Source: Haberlea rhodopensis
Lineage: Eukaryota > Streptophyta > Magnoliopsida > Lamiales > Gesneriaceae
Direction of reading: 5' to 3'
Length of the DNA stretch: 64,000 nt
Assembly: GCA_907163345.1 (NCBI GenBank)
Contig: CAJQUN010000225.1
Span: forward strand, 248,001 to 312,000
A program made the translations under genes and the position numbers. Below, piece by piece: positions 22,481 through 33,599 of the stretch. The first letter of the stretch is position 1, and each line of letters begins with the position of its first letter. The notes beneath the pieces were generated by a model. The model was not told where the DNA came from, searched no databases, and was given only the letters and a program-made list of their open reading frames with translations.

Positions 22481-25202
22481 ACCGAGAACGTCTGCCTTTT
22501 CTCGTGCCCTGTGTAGGATGGCACCAACGGAGCAAAGAGAATTAAAGGTCCAGTTACGAGAGCCCCTTGATAAGGGTCACATACGTTCAAGCGTATCGCC
22601 CAGGGGTACGAGGCTCTACAGTTCTGAGGTCGGGGTATCATCAGATCCGGGTAAGGGAAGATGATGTGCAGAAGATAGCTTTCAGGACTAGATTTGGTGC
22701 TATGAATTCTCAGTCATGCCTTTTGGGGTGACGAATGCCCCAGCTGTTTTTTATGAGCCTGATGAACAGGGTGTTTCAACCGTATTTGGATCAGTTCGCC
22801 ATTGTTTTATTGACGTTATACTCATCTATTTCCGGACTGGAGAGGAACACGAGAAGCACTTTGAGAACGGTGTTCCAGGTCCTTAGGGACGATCAGTTGT
22901 ACGCCAAGCTCAGCAAGTGTGAATTCTAGTTGAGCGGCGTGGTGTCTTTGGGGCATGTGGTCGCTAGTAATGGGATATCTGTGGATTCCAGGAAGGTAGA
23001 GGCAGAAATGATTTGGTCTGCGCCTACATCTGTGCCCGAGATCCGGAGCTTCCTTGGTTCAGCGGGTTATTACCAACGTTTCGTCGAGGGATTCTCTAAG
23101 ATCGCTAAACCATTGACGTAGTTGACGTAGAAAGGAGTTCCGTTTTTGTGGTCTGAGACTTGTGAGAAGAGCTTCCAAGAGTTGAGGCACCGGTTGACTA
23201 CAGCTGTATTGGTGATTCCTTCGGGGAAACGAGAGGTTTGCTTTGCACGCGGATGCATCACTGCAGAGTTTGGGATGTGTGTTGATGCGAGATAAGCATG
23301 TGGTAGCTTATGCTTCGAGGCAGTTGAAACCACATGAGGCTAAGTACCCAGTCCATGATTTGGAGCTGGCAACTATTATATTTGCCTTCAAGATTTGGAG
23401 GAATTAATTGTATGGTACGTCGTTTACCATCTACACGGACCATAAGAACCTGAAGTTTTTTTCGCACAGGCTGAGTTAATTGTGCGACAAGGAAGATGGA
23501 TGGACTTGCTCAAAGATTTTGATTGTGAAATTGAGTACCATCCAGGTGAAGCGAACTTGATAGCAGACGCCTTAAGTCGGAAGGTGAAGAGTACTGCTAA
23601 GGATAGTATGAGTTTAACAACTATGATGACTTCTTATTGCCATCTGGGCTATGATTTCGATGTGGACACGTCGCCAGTGCGAGTATCAACCTTTTTGGCT
23701 GAGCCAGACATATTTGGGGGCTATCGGGAGAGCCCAGAGGTCGGATGATAAGGTTCAGAGGTGGTCATCGATAGTACTTCGAGGTCAGCCACCGGAGTTT
23801 AGATTGGCTGAGGATGATTCCTTGAGATTGGACAACCATTGGGTATTTCCAGATACGCCGGAGTTGCGTAAAGGAATCTAGGAGCGAGCTCTCAGTTGCC
23901 GGTTCAGTATCCACCCAGGAGGAAGAAAAATGTATAAGGACCTAAGCGGTCAGATCTAGTGGAGACGCATGAAGCGTGGTGTTATGACCTTTGCCAAAGG
24001 ATGTTTGATCTGCCAGCAGGTAAAGGCAGAAAGGCAGAGGACTGGTGGCAATCTGAAGAACTGTAGATACCTAAGTGGAAGTGGGAGCACGTATCTATGG
24101 GATTAGTGACCCACTTGCCAGGGACGGCCTCATTAATTTATGCGATTTAGGTGATCGTAGATGGGTGGATGAAGGTGGCGCACTTCATCCCATATTGTAT
24201 GTCTTTCACATACCTAAAGATGGCCCGATCATATGTGTGGGCATTGGTGAGATTGCATGGTATTCCAGTCTCGATTGTGTCTGGCAGAGACCCACGGTTC
24301 GCATCGCATTTTTCTGAGAGGGTCTTCAGTCAGCCTTGGGTGCAGAGGTGAGATTGAGTACATCTTATCACCCTCAGACTGAAGGTCAGACAGAACGTAC
24401 CATACAGACGCTTGAGGACATGTTGAGGACATGTGTTTTGGAGTTTGATACTCCGTGGCAAAATTCAGTGCCACTAGTAGAGTCCTCTTATGATGACAGT
24501 TATCAGGTGAGCATTTAGATGGCTCCATTCGGGGCTCTTTGCAGTCGACGTTGTAGATCACCGTTGTACTGGGAGGACTTGACTAGTAAGACGGTCGGAG
24601 GACTGGAATTGATTGAGAGCATGGAAGAAAAGATTAAGTTAATACGTCAAAAGATGAAAGCGGCCCAGAATAGGCAAGCAGAATATGCCAATGAGCGGCG
24701 ACGACCGCTAAAATTCCAGTCAGGAGACAAGGTCTTCTTGAAGATCTCACCCTTTAGGGGTGTGGTTCGGTTTAGTATGCGGGAGAAATTATCTCCGAGG
24801 TATATTGGGCCGTATGAGGTTTTCCAGCGTATCGGTACTTTGGCTTACCGTTTGACTCTACCGCCGTCTTTATTTGGTATTCATGATGTCTTTCATGTCT
24901 CTATGCTACGTAATTGTGAACCAGATCCGTCTCACGTATTACAGCCTTCATAGGTACAGTTGAGTGCAGATGTATCCTGTGTTGAACGACCAGTCAGAAT
25001 TCTGGATCGAGAGGATCGCAGACTTCGAAGCAAGGTTATACTGATGGTCAAGGTTCAGGGGGATCGTCGGGGTGTCGAAGAGGTCACGTGGGAGACGGAA
25101 CGGCATATGGTGCAGCACTACCCGGAACTACTCTCGGGTATGTGTTTATGTTTAGCTTCTTTTGGGGAAAGTGCATGCGATTTCGAGGACGAAATCTTCT
25201 AA
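22481..25202 (+). pseudogene. pol: TekE RT, RNase H, integrase and chromodomain relic
   Basis: A deletion near 22600 removes the RT stretch that in TekA carries VLFVKKKDGSMRLCIDYRQL. FIDD is destroyed by a frameshift (22800-22850). RNase H has lost intact LYTDAS. Integrase fragments (CQQVKAERQR, FTYLKMA, YHPQTEGQTERT) lie in several frames. The last pieces include SPRYIGPYEVFQRIGTLAYRL and the chromodomain-like segment RPVRILDREDRRLRSKV to ERHMVQHYPEL (24985-25135). Confidence 0.88.
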
Positions 25203-25214
25203 GTAGGGGAGTAT
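25201..25214 (+). other. Polypurine tract of TekE
   Basis: AAGTAGGGGAGTAT before the 3' LTR, preceded by TTTCGAGGACGAAATCT. Confidence 0.85.
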
Positions 25215-25955
25215 TGTGATGTCCCCGAAATGATTAATTGTGTTTAAGGCATTAATTGTGTTCATATGTTTAAATATGATTAATTATGGTGGTAATTGCC
25301 TTATGTGTTAGAATTAATTGCCATGTGGAAATGCTTGGTCATGTGGGCTGGTAGAACATTTCAGGGTGCATGCTATGCATGTTGGGTATTTGGGTGTTGC
25401 AATGGCTTACATGCTTTGGTAGTCATTTATTTAGTGAAACATGCATTTAATTGATATTTTGGTGCATTTTGGATTAATGCTTTTAAAAATATCATGTTGG
25501 GGTGTTTTATACACCATGGGATTGTGGAATGCATTTTAATTAAACTAAACCCTTTATACCCCAACCCCACACCTCATTTTCATTTTACTTTACCAAACCA
25601 CCCAAACCCTTCCTTTTCTCCCATTTTCGTTTTGGTGCTTAAGGGTGAAGAGGAATCCTTGCAAAAAGTGGATTTGTGGAGTTTATTGTGAGATTTGAGG
25701 TCCCCAAGAGGTATGGATACCTCATTATTGATTTTTGTAAAGTTTTATTTAAATTTGGTATGGTTTTGAAGAGTTTTAAAATGGGTTTGTGTTGGGTTGT
25801 TGTGGTTTTGGTTGAGGGTTGGATTCTTGTTTGTTTTGAGGTGTATTTTGAAGGTTTATGTTGTTATTATGTTGTTGGTTTGATGGTTTAAGTGTTGGTA
25901 TAGATTGGAAGGATTTTTTGGTGCAAAAATGGTGAAAATCGCGTGTCTGTGCGAG

Positions 25956-26166
25956 GCGATCGATCGCCTGAAAAGAGGCGACCGATCGCCTAAGGGCAGT
26001 AGGCATATCGCAGGGCAGGCGATCGATCGCCTGAAATGAGGCGACCGATCGCCGAGAGGTAGTAGGCAATCCAAGGGTTAGGCGATCGATTGCCATGTTT
26101 GAAGCGATCGATCGCCGCGAAGAAAAATTTGAGGCGATCGATCGCCTCAGCCAAGCGATCGATCGC
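25956..26166. repeat. Module 1 palindrome cluster, TekE 3' LTR (8 copies)
   Basis: Eight copies as in the 5' LTR; the fifth is mutated to GCGATCGATTGC. Confidence 0.9.
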
Positions 26167-26327
26167 CAACTGTGGAATTTTGAAAAATGATTTCTTTGGT
26201 GGAATTTTTGGTATTTGGCTATTGTTTAGCTTCTAATATTGATTTGTGTGGTTGTGTAGAACCACCCCAGGTGCCAACAACATCGAGGAGATAAAGTTCT
26301 CCAACTTCTCCACTTTTGGGAATTAAG

Positions 26328-26345
26328 GTACGTTGTGAGACGTAC
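26328..26345. promoter_or_regulatory. Module 2 GTACGT hairpin, TekE 3' LTR
   Basis: GTACGT, loop tgtgag, ACGTAC. The loop has changed relative to the 5' LTR (agtgag) but both arms are intact. Confidence 0.85.
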
Positions 26346-26539
26346 GTGCATCGGACGGTAAAATGTGTTACGCTTTCGATTTTGTATTGTGTAATACCGT
26401 GGATAGTGAATCCTTATATGTGGTGATTTATGTGAAATGATAGTGATATATCGTGATAATGGAATCAACTATTGTGTTTGATTATTGTGGTAGAATTGAT
26501 GAATGTTCCGGTAGCCTTTATCTCCGAGCGAGGGAGGTA

Positions 26540-26687
26540 CTTGCCCCTGTCATATGAAGCGATGGTAGTATGATATTTGCCGCTGTCATGTCTAAGCGAG
26601 GTAACATACCGCTGTCATTGTCAAAGCGAGGGATATCATATGATGCCGCTATATGTCGAAGTGAGGGGTCCTAAAATTCCGCTGTTG
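26540..26687. repeat. Module 3 hairpin units, TekE 3' LTR
   Basis: Same units as 20020-20165 with point changes (GCCCCTG, TCTAAGCG). Confidence 0.72.
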
Positions 26688-27277
26688 TATTGGGACCGGA
26701 ACAGTCACAATTCTAGTGATTAATGTGGAATATTGTGATTAACGTGGAATCTTGTGATTAATGTGGAATATTGGAATATTGTGATTATAACTGGAACGTG
26801 ATATCGATCATTACCTTGTGAGCTAATGATTTTGTGCATGAGTTTATGAAACAGGAACAACAAAGGAAGTGTACTAATGTGGTGAATCAGGGAGCATATA
26901 TATACAAATATATCTCATGCGTTTAATTACGTTATTATGTTTGATTGTGTTGATTAGTGATGTGTGTGCTCATGGTGAGTTGTTCCTGTAGGTACACCTT
27001 TGGATTTGGAGAGCTATGGGCCGGGTTGAGGCAGTGAGCTTCGAAGAGCCTTGTGAATTAGGATACAGGATTTGGTATAGTCTCTGCTCTAGGAGTAGTG
27101 TAAATCTATAGTGTTAACATTCATTTTGGAATGTAATTAATTAGCTTCGAAGTTTTATTTTGGCCTGTAATCCTATTAGCTCACGTAATAACCGTAACCA
27201 TAAACTGTCTGTGATGCATGTTTAGCCCTATTTATATCTTGATTTCACCGTTAAGGAACTAGGGTCCTTACAGCAAG

Positions 27278-27969
27278 AGTCTATACCACTGGTAGAGTTC
27301 TCCTATAATAACAGCTATCAGGCGAGCATTCAAATGGCCCCTTTTGAAGCTCTTTACGGACGACGATGTAGGTCACCGCTGTATTGGGAGGACTTGACAA
27401 GTAAAGCGGTCGGAGGACCGGATATGATTAAGGACATGGAGGAAAAGATTAAGATGTTACGCTTAAAGATGAAGGCGGCCCAAGATAGGCAAGCAGCCTA
27501 CGCCAATAAGTGGCGACGGCCGCTAGAATTCCAAGTAGGAGACAAGGTTTTCTTGAAAATCTCACCCTTCAGGGGTGTGGTCCGTTTTGGTATGCGGGGA
27601 AAGTTATCTCCGAGATATGTCGGATCGTATGAGGTATTGCAGCGTATTGGTACATTGGCTTACCGTTTGGCTCTACCGCCGTCTTTATCTGGAATTCATG
27701 ATGTCTTCCATGTTTCTATGTTGAGAAAGTATGAGCCAGACCCGTCTCATGTTTTACAGCCTACTGAAGTGCAGTTGGATTCAGATGTATCCTACGTTGA
27801 ACGACCGGTCAGAATTCTGGATCGTGAGGATCGCAGATTACGAAGTAAGGTTATACCGATGGTCAAAGTTCAGTGGGATCGTCGGGGTGTCGAGGAGGCT
27901 ACATGGGAGACGGAACGGCATATGATGCAGCATTACCCGGAACTATTTTCTGGTATGATTTATGTTTAG
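27278..27969 (+). pseudogene. pol: TekA integrase C-terminus and chromodomain
   Basis: Restarts the TekA frame exactly where TekE interrupted it. Contains MAPFEALYGRRCRSPLYWED, FLKISPFRGVVRFG, SPRYVGSYEVLQRIGTLAYR and SGIHDVFHVSMLRKYEPDPS. It ends with a chromodomain of the Tekay type: RILDREDRRLRSKVIPMVKV then RRGVEEATWETERHMMQHYP. Chromodomains of this group lack part of the aromatic cage and are thought to guide integration to heterochromatin. The frame is open to the stop at 27967-27969. Confidence 0.9.
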
Positions 27970-28014
27970 TTTCATTTTGGGTAAGTGCATGCGATTTCGA
28001 GGATGAAATCTTGT

Positions 28015-28028
28015 AAGTAGGGGAGTAA
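28015..28028 (+). other. Polypurine tract of TekA
   Basis: AAGTAGGGGAGTAA before the 3' LTR, preceded by TTTCGAGGATGAAATCTTG. Confidence 0.85.
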
Positions 28029-28651
28029 TGTGATACCCCGAAATTAATTAATTGCGATTAAGGCATTAATTATGTTTATATGATGAATCATGTAGTAATT
28101 GAATTATGTGTTGGGTAATAAGATGTTAACATGATTTAATTGTGTTGATTATTAAATATGAGGAAGATGTGATTTTAGATGAAGTTTAGTGCATTTTGTC
28201 AAGATGCTTTTAAAATACCATGTTGGGGTGTTTTATACATCATGTTAAGTTTGGGGTACAAATTTTAAATTAACTTTGCACAACCCCTTTTAATCCCCAC
28301 TACCCATCTTTTCCTATACTTCACTTCACTTTACCAATCACTCTTTTAACCCCCAAATTTCATCCCTCAACCCTAACCCCACACCATTTTCGAAATACAC
28401 CAAGGAAGGAAGAAGAAAGCTTCACAAAATACTTGTTTGTGTAATCTTTGTTAAGATTTGGAGCTTACAAGAGGTATGGGACCCTTCCTTAAGTTTTCAA
28501 GATGTTTGGTGTTGAAATGGGTTAGTTTTGATGATTTATGTGGGTTGTTTTGGGTATGTGTTATATATGTTTGGGGTATGATTTTTGAAGTGTTTTATGT
28601 GGGTTTTAGTGGGTTATGATGTTGTTGATGTTAAGGTAGGAAGACCCTACA
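28029..28651 (+). repeat. TekA 3' LTR, 623 bp
   Basis: Differs from the 5' LTR at about three positions (GTGATACCCC for GTGATGCCCC, one extra A near 28354, CTT for CCT near 28465). Followed by the duplication ATTTG. Confidence 0.92.
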
Positions 28652-29001
28652 ATTTGCGACTTAAATGGTCGGCTTCCGGGGCAATGTTCACATTCCAATG
28701 GGAATGCTAGACTTTTAAAATGGTTTGGTTGGAGCCTAGGTGAATTAATCGAAACTCTCGGTTGAGTTTTGGCTATCTTTTAAACGTTTTAAGCGGATTA
28801 GTTTTGGGAATTATGCATGCCTAGCCGGGGGCTTTTATTTTGGTAATCGTCATGGATTGACGATGGGTTTTGAGGTTGCAAACGTGCGTGGGCACGTGAT
28901 CGCATGCTTATACTTGATTTTGAGTTGTTTATGTGTTTTAGCACATATTTCTCGAGGCATGGAACTCAAGCAAGGTTTGGCTTGGACTACGGAGACTTAA
29001 G

Positions 29002-29016
29002 GTACGTATGACGTAC
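29002..29016. promoter_or_regulatory. Module 2 GTACGT hairpin, LardB 3' LTR
   Basis: GTACGT, loop atg, ACGTAC. Confidence 0.85.
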
Positions 29017-29063
29017 GAGCATAGCCTATTATAATGTTGCAACTGTAAAATGCATGGTATGTG

Positions 29064-29219
29064 ATAATTGCATTAAATGGACATTGAAACACATGGTGTG
29101 TAATAATTGCATTATATGGACATTGAAATTCATGGTACGTGGTAATTGCATCAAATATGCATTGAAATGCATGGTACATGATACTTGCGATAAATGGATA
29201 ACGATATGGATGGTAAACG
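29064..29219 (+). repeat. 39-bp tandem repeat x4 in LardB 3' LTR
   Basis: Counterpart of 8197-8352. Confidence 0.85.
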
Positions 29220-29269
29220 GTATTTGCGTCAAATGGTTACACATTGGGAACCATACGGTGCCGCTATTG

Positions 29270-29379
29270 AGCGAGCAATGATTTGGGATGCTGTCGCCGT
29301 TGAGCGACCATCGATTATGACGCCGCTATTGTTGAGAGTGCGCGGGGTTTAGAATGTCGCTATTGTGGAGCGAGCAATG
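29270..29379. repeat. Module 3 hairpin units, LardB 3' LTR
   Basis: Counterpart of 8391-8510 with single-base changes in the arms. Confidence 0.62.
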
Positions 29380-30241
29380 AAATAGGAACATGGAATCATT
29401 GGTTAGATATATGTGAGATCTACGGTCTTTTATATAATGATTTTACCATATTGATTATGGAACTGGCATAATAGAACGGTATTAGTTCATCTATGTGGCG
29501 ATTAACTGGCTTTGGGAATTTGATGAGTTTGGTTATTTTGAGAACATGGATAATACAGGGGATTCCGGATGATGGTGTTACCATCCAGGGAGTATCATTT
29601 AAATTATGGCATTTACGGTCTGTAAATTATGAATTGCAATGTTATGATTATTGGATTGGTGGTATTCGTATGCTCAACCCGTGTGGGGGCTGTCTCTGTT
29701 GGGGCAGGTGTTACAGGTGTAGCAGCAGCTTTGGAGTTGAGCTCGGGCTGTTGATTAGAGGTGCTTCCCGGATCGAGGTACCAGAACTGATTGAATAAGT
29801 GCATAGATCCATAGTTGAGATCTAGTTGTGCTTGGGAGGTGCTTCCAGGATTGAAGTGCCAGTAACGGTATTCGGTATAGTGTTTTTATACATTGGATAC
29901 ACACTTATTCATTGGGGTGCTCTTATGTGAGTACATTTTACGTGTATATGGAATGTATAAATGGGCTACGGCTTTTCTCCGTTCATTCATGGTTTGCATG
30001 CAATTAAGTAGGGAATTGCTAAATGAACTAAGAGCATGTTAGTGTATTATGAAGGTGCATGTTATATATGTAATCTTGGTTGGGGAATTTGAATATTATG
30101 TGGATCAAATGCAAGAAATTTTCTGGGATGGCTTATGGTGTTGCACTTGCATAGAGCTTTTCCCCATGATAGTATGATTATATGCACTAATGGTATGGAT
30201 TAATACACTAATAACGGGTTAAGGGCACGGGGGTCCTTACA

Positions 30242-30256
30242 TACGTGGTGACGTAC
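30242..30256. promoter_or_regulatory. Module 2 hairpin at the LardB insertion point
   Basis: TACGT, loop ggtg, ACGTAC. The first arm lacks its leading G because LardB ends immediately before it. Confidence 0.8.
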
Positions 30257-30306
30257 GAGCAGGTATAATATGAATTATCTCATATTCCAGTCATAAATAT
30301 ATGAAT

Positions 30307-30500
30307 AATTGTGATGACTGAATATAAGGGAACAGATATGTGAATAATTGTGATGACTGAATATAAGGGAACGATTATATGAATAATTGTGATGACTGAA
30401 TATAATGGAACGAAAATGTGAATAATTGTGATGACTGAATATAAGGGAACAAATATATGAATAATTGTGATGACTGAATATAAGAGAACGAATATGTGAA
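30307..30500 (+). repeat. 39-bp tandem repeat x5, LardC LTR right
   Basis: Five units of the same 39-bp repeat as 6606-6799. Confidence 0.85.
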
Positions 30501-30505
30501 ATGAG

Positions 30506-30724
30506 TTTGATATATGTGGTATGGGAACACGTAAATGTACGTTGTTCGGATTGGGAGTTGTGTATTATGTGAATTGAGTTTGATATATGTGGTATGGGAA
30601 CACGTAAATGTACGTTGTTCTGATTGGGAGTTGGGTATTATGTGAATTGAGTTTGATATATATGGTATGGCGGACACGTAAATGTACGTGGTCCAGATAT
30701 GGAGTTGGTATGGATGCCTTTGGC
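30506..30724 (+). repeat. 73-bp tandem repeat x3, LardC LTR right
   Basis: Units start TTTGATATATGTGGTATGGG at 30506, 30579 and 30652. The left portion retains one unit (6807) and the start of a second (6880). Confidence 0.85.
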
Positions 30725-33339
30725 ATGACTAGTATGAGAAAGTGTTGAGTGAGATAGATTGATAGACAAAAATGCATTGACATGGAATTATTTATGATTG
30801 AGCATAAATAATAGATTCTTGTTGTATTGAATTCATTGTGTGGTTGAGTATCATATTTTCAGTGACGATACTAAACTTGATGTTATGAAAGCGTGTAAGC
30901 TTGAAACAGGAACATTGTGTGGAAGCTATACAGATTCAGAACTTCACAGGGAGTACATTTTATAGATTTTCGATACTCTTAAATCGTGATATCATTATCT
31001 TTGTGCATTGTTATGATATGGGTAGTGTGATGTTGGTATGCTCACCCTGTGTGAGGTTGTTTCTGTTAAACAGGTATTACAACTACAAGGTCATTTTGGC
31101 GTAGCAAGCTCGAGCTTGGTTGGACAATTTTGCTTCCTGAAGTGTAGGATGAGAGTGTGTAAAGGGTATACATTATTTATGCAACTAGATGGGTATTAAT
31201 TATTTGTTGCTCGTATGTGAGCACTTGGAGTCGTGTATATGGACTGTATATGGGTGTTGAAGCCCACTTTTTATATCTCCTTAGTACTGTGTTTTCCCTG
31301 GCCGGGAACTTACTTATGTTTTTTATTATTGTGTTTTTTTCCTGGCTGGGAGTTAGTTTTAGTGATGTGTTATATTTTCGGATAGCCCAAATTATGGGGA
31401 GACTCTGCCAAATTTTTATAAAAGTCATGGAGATTATGTGAAGCATGTAATGAATCTTTAAAGAATGAAATTTTTTTATACTCATACGACGTCATAAATG
31501 CACTAATGACGAGTTAAGAGGTTGGGGCCTTACAACCTGTGTCGACGATGACACCCAACAAATCCCAAAACCTGGCCGTCCCTCATTTACCCTAGGATTC
31601 AACAGTCCTAATACATGGATGTTATCCAATCATCCAGAGATGAACTACCCAGCCCCAAAATACTACAATCCCTCACCAGAGGAAGTCGACTAAACCTCAC
31701 GATCATTCTTCAGAATACATCGTGCTATTGAGACTACCAATCTCAAGGTGCCACAATCTTTCCTCGGAGATTCATTCATCCAAGCATACTAACCCGATGC
31801 TCGACGAGTACCAAAATTGCTGGCATTTGTATACACACGCCGGTACATGCCTAATCACCAATACTACATGCATACTCAATGCAAATGACTCGAGTATCGT
31901 CAATCATACCCAAAAGCACCAATTACAACTGTCAATCCCCAGCTATTCTCACTTCGCGGAGAATAATGATGGACCGACCAACGACCAATGGTGTGATTCC
32001 AACATCAATGCCACACAAACCATCTCATTGGATCTCTTAAAGAGTCCCATTAGGTATATCAATATCACCTTCCTCGTAAGGAAAGTGTCATGAACCATGA
32101 CCTTCCAACCTCGAACCACCGTTCGGAGACCTGGATTTATTTATACTAAAATATATCTCGGAACCAATAAATACACGACCAATTCAGAATAGTGCATCCT
32201 TGCAACTATTACCAATCCGAAATTCGTATACACAACGTATACTCATTCTAACAATGCTCTGTACTAATACCATAGTACTCCACAATCTCGAGCATTTCCC
32301 CGGAGGCGTTTCCTCGAACGTCTCACCGAAAGGTAAGAAATCCATTACTCGGTCCAACACCAGTAATGCTTACCATGGCTGATTCACAATCAACCCATGA
32401 CCGATACTAGCTGTATCCATGACAGTACGATCCAAATCTCTCCATGAGAATACAATCAATATAGTAGTTCTACCCCACTAACTAATCCCACAATTCCAAT
32501 TGTGTCCCCCATTGCATTCCATATGTAAGGATTCTCAACCAGAACCAACAATGACTTGTCGACACTCACGTTGGTACTCCCAACAAAACTGAGCTGTCCC
32601 AGTACAAGTCCTCAAAGCATTTGACGTATAAACGTCCCCGTGAGGTATTCCCTGCCTCAAACCTCATGCGACATAGTGACTACTAGAGTCCACTATAACC
32701 CTCATCGTATCATCATACGATTCACCAAACTCGGTTCCAACGAGCAGTATAATGGCTACAACAAGCACACTATATCACTGCAACAATACCTGGCTAGCAA
32801 ATCGCTGTCTCCTTAGGCTTATACCAAACCTACCAACGTATCATACGTTCCATCCCGGTATACCATACCGTACAAACCATTAGAGTAGTGGGTCTTCATC
32901 CAATATTTCTCTAAAACACCAAAGCATAATGGACATCCCGGTGTCCTTACTCAACCCCTATGCAATCCTCTCCATTAGGATTTATTTCCACACCCTCAGG
33001 GTGGATGTGACCATGTCTACCACACGTCACAACGACAAAAGCGAGTAGTTTCCTCGATAAATACTCTTACCACTAATCACTTGGCCATAGCCATCCCAGC
33101 GAGTATACCCAAAGGTACCACTACTCGTAAAACTATTTACATCTAATACATGATGCGGTACACTCACCGGTACAGTGCATCCAATAATTCACCAAGCAAA
33201 CCTGCTCGGCGTAATGTTCTCGTCAACCGGTGACGTAGACACCACCCTGTGCTCATCATCGGTACTCAAATCATACGACTAAATACATACACTCAGACAT
33301 ATTATTCATCGAAACGACGCTACACGTCTACATAGAACA

Positions 33340-33540
33340 TCCATTATGACATTGTCATCCCGTGACGGTACATGTCAGCGTATGACATCCAAAATTTCAT
33401 CGTCAACTCGTGACGGTACGTGTTGATACATGACACACACAATGTCCTCGCCAACCCGTGATGGTATATGTCAATACATGACATTCACAATCTCATTGTC
33501 AAACACGTGATGGTATATGTATATACACGACATCCATAAT
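33340..33540 (-). repeat. 49-bp type repeats, LardI
   Basis: About four diverged units with CGTGACGGTACATGT and TGACATCC words, inverted relative to 10694-10840. Confidence 0.72.
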
Positions 33541-33599
33541 AATGCTGATAAAACAGTAATATGTCATACCTCATCGCTAACAAGATAGCAGCATACCTG

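Larger units (their letters stand above)
18694..27272 (+). mobile_element. TekE: Tekay-type element with intact LTRs and ruined interior
   Basis: LTRs 18694-20750 (2057 bp) and 25215-27272 (2058 bp), about 1% different by eye, flanked by the duplication GCAAG (18689-18693 and 27273-27277). Interior 4.46 kb, about 0.3 kb shorter than TekD. Gag-pol is full of stops, frameshifts and deletions, far more than the LTR divergence would predict. Confidence 0.92.
25215..27272 (+). repeat. TekE 3' LTR
   Basis: Same boundaries and modules as the 5' copy; scattered single-base differences only. Confidence 0.92.
14044..28651 (+). mobile_element. TekA: Tekay-type chromovirus, short LTRs
   Basis: LTRs 14044-14665 and 28029-28651 differ at only a few positions, and the element is flanked by the 5-bp duplication ATTTG (14039-14043 and 28652-28656). 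Primer site for tRNA-Met, gag-pol and polypurine tract are in canonical order. TekE is inserted in the integrase region. Its LTRs are about 0.62 kb, against 2.0-2.3 kb in TekD, TekE and TekF, because the block with modules 1-3 is absent. Confidence 0.9.
6891..30241 (+). mobile_element. LardB: non-coding LTR retrotransposon
   Basis: 5' LTR 6891-9358 (lacking about 65 bases of its start), tRNA-Met primer site, 3.7 kb interior without gag or pol, polypurine tract, 3' LTR 13056-14043 plus 28657-30241. The 3' LTR is split by TekA. The interior holds only tandem arrays and unique non-coding sequence, so it fits a LARD: a large derivative mobilised in trans. The two LTRs differ by several indels, so it is older than TekA and TekE. 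Confidence 0.75.
28657..30241 (+). repeat. LardB 3' LTR, right portion
   Basis: Continues 14043 across TekA. Contains module 2 (29002-29016), the 39-bp repeat (29064-29219) and module 3 (29270-29379), ending GGGGGTCCTTACA. It holds a short segment near 29560 (GGATTCCGGATGATG) missing from the 5' LTR. Confidence 0.85.
4500..31534 (+). mobile_element. LardC: non-coding LTR element, 3' half, interrupted
   Basis: Composed of interior end 4500-5226, LTR left portion 5227-6890 and LTR right portion 30242-31534, separated by the LardB/TekA/TekE nest. It shows no gag or pol sequence. Its 5' part is hidden left of Ath1. The flank after 31534 is LardI interior, so LardC probably inserted into LardI. 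Confidence 0.6.
30242..31534 (+). repeat. LardC 3' LTR, right portion
   Basis: Begins TACGTGGTGACGTACGAGC, i.e. inside the module 2 hairpin, and runs to GGGGCCTTACA. Its first 400 or so bases repeat material already present at 6544-6890. A second GTGTTTTTTTCCTGGC-type stretch near 31330 and the LTR end carry no coding sequence. The flank beyond 31534 is LardI. Confidence 0.75.

Noticed and set aside
31722..32093. A 123-codon plus-strand frame similar in translation to a minus-strand frame at 12014-12259
   Set aside because: Both follow the nucleotide homology between LardI and LardB interiors, antisense to the element; similarity breaks where indels shift the frame, so there is no sign of protein-level selection.
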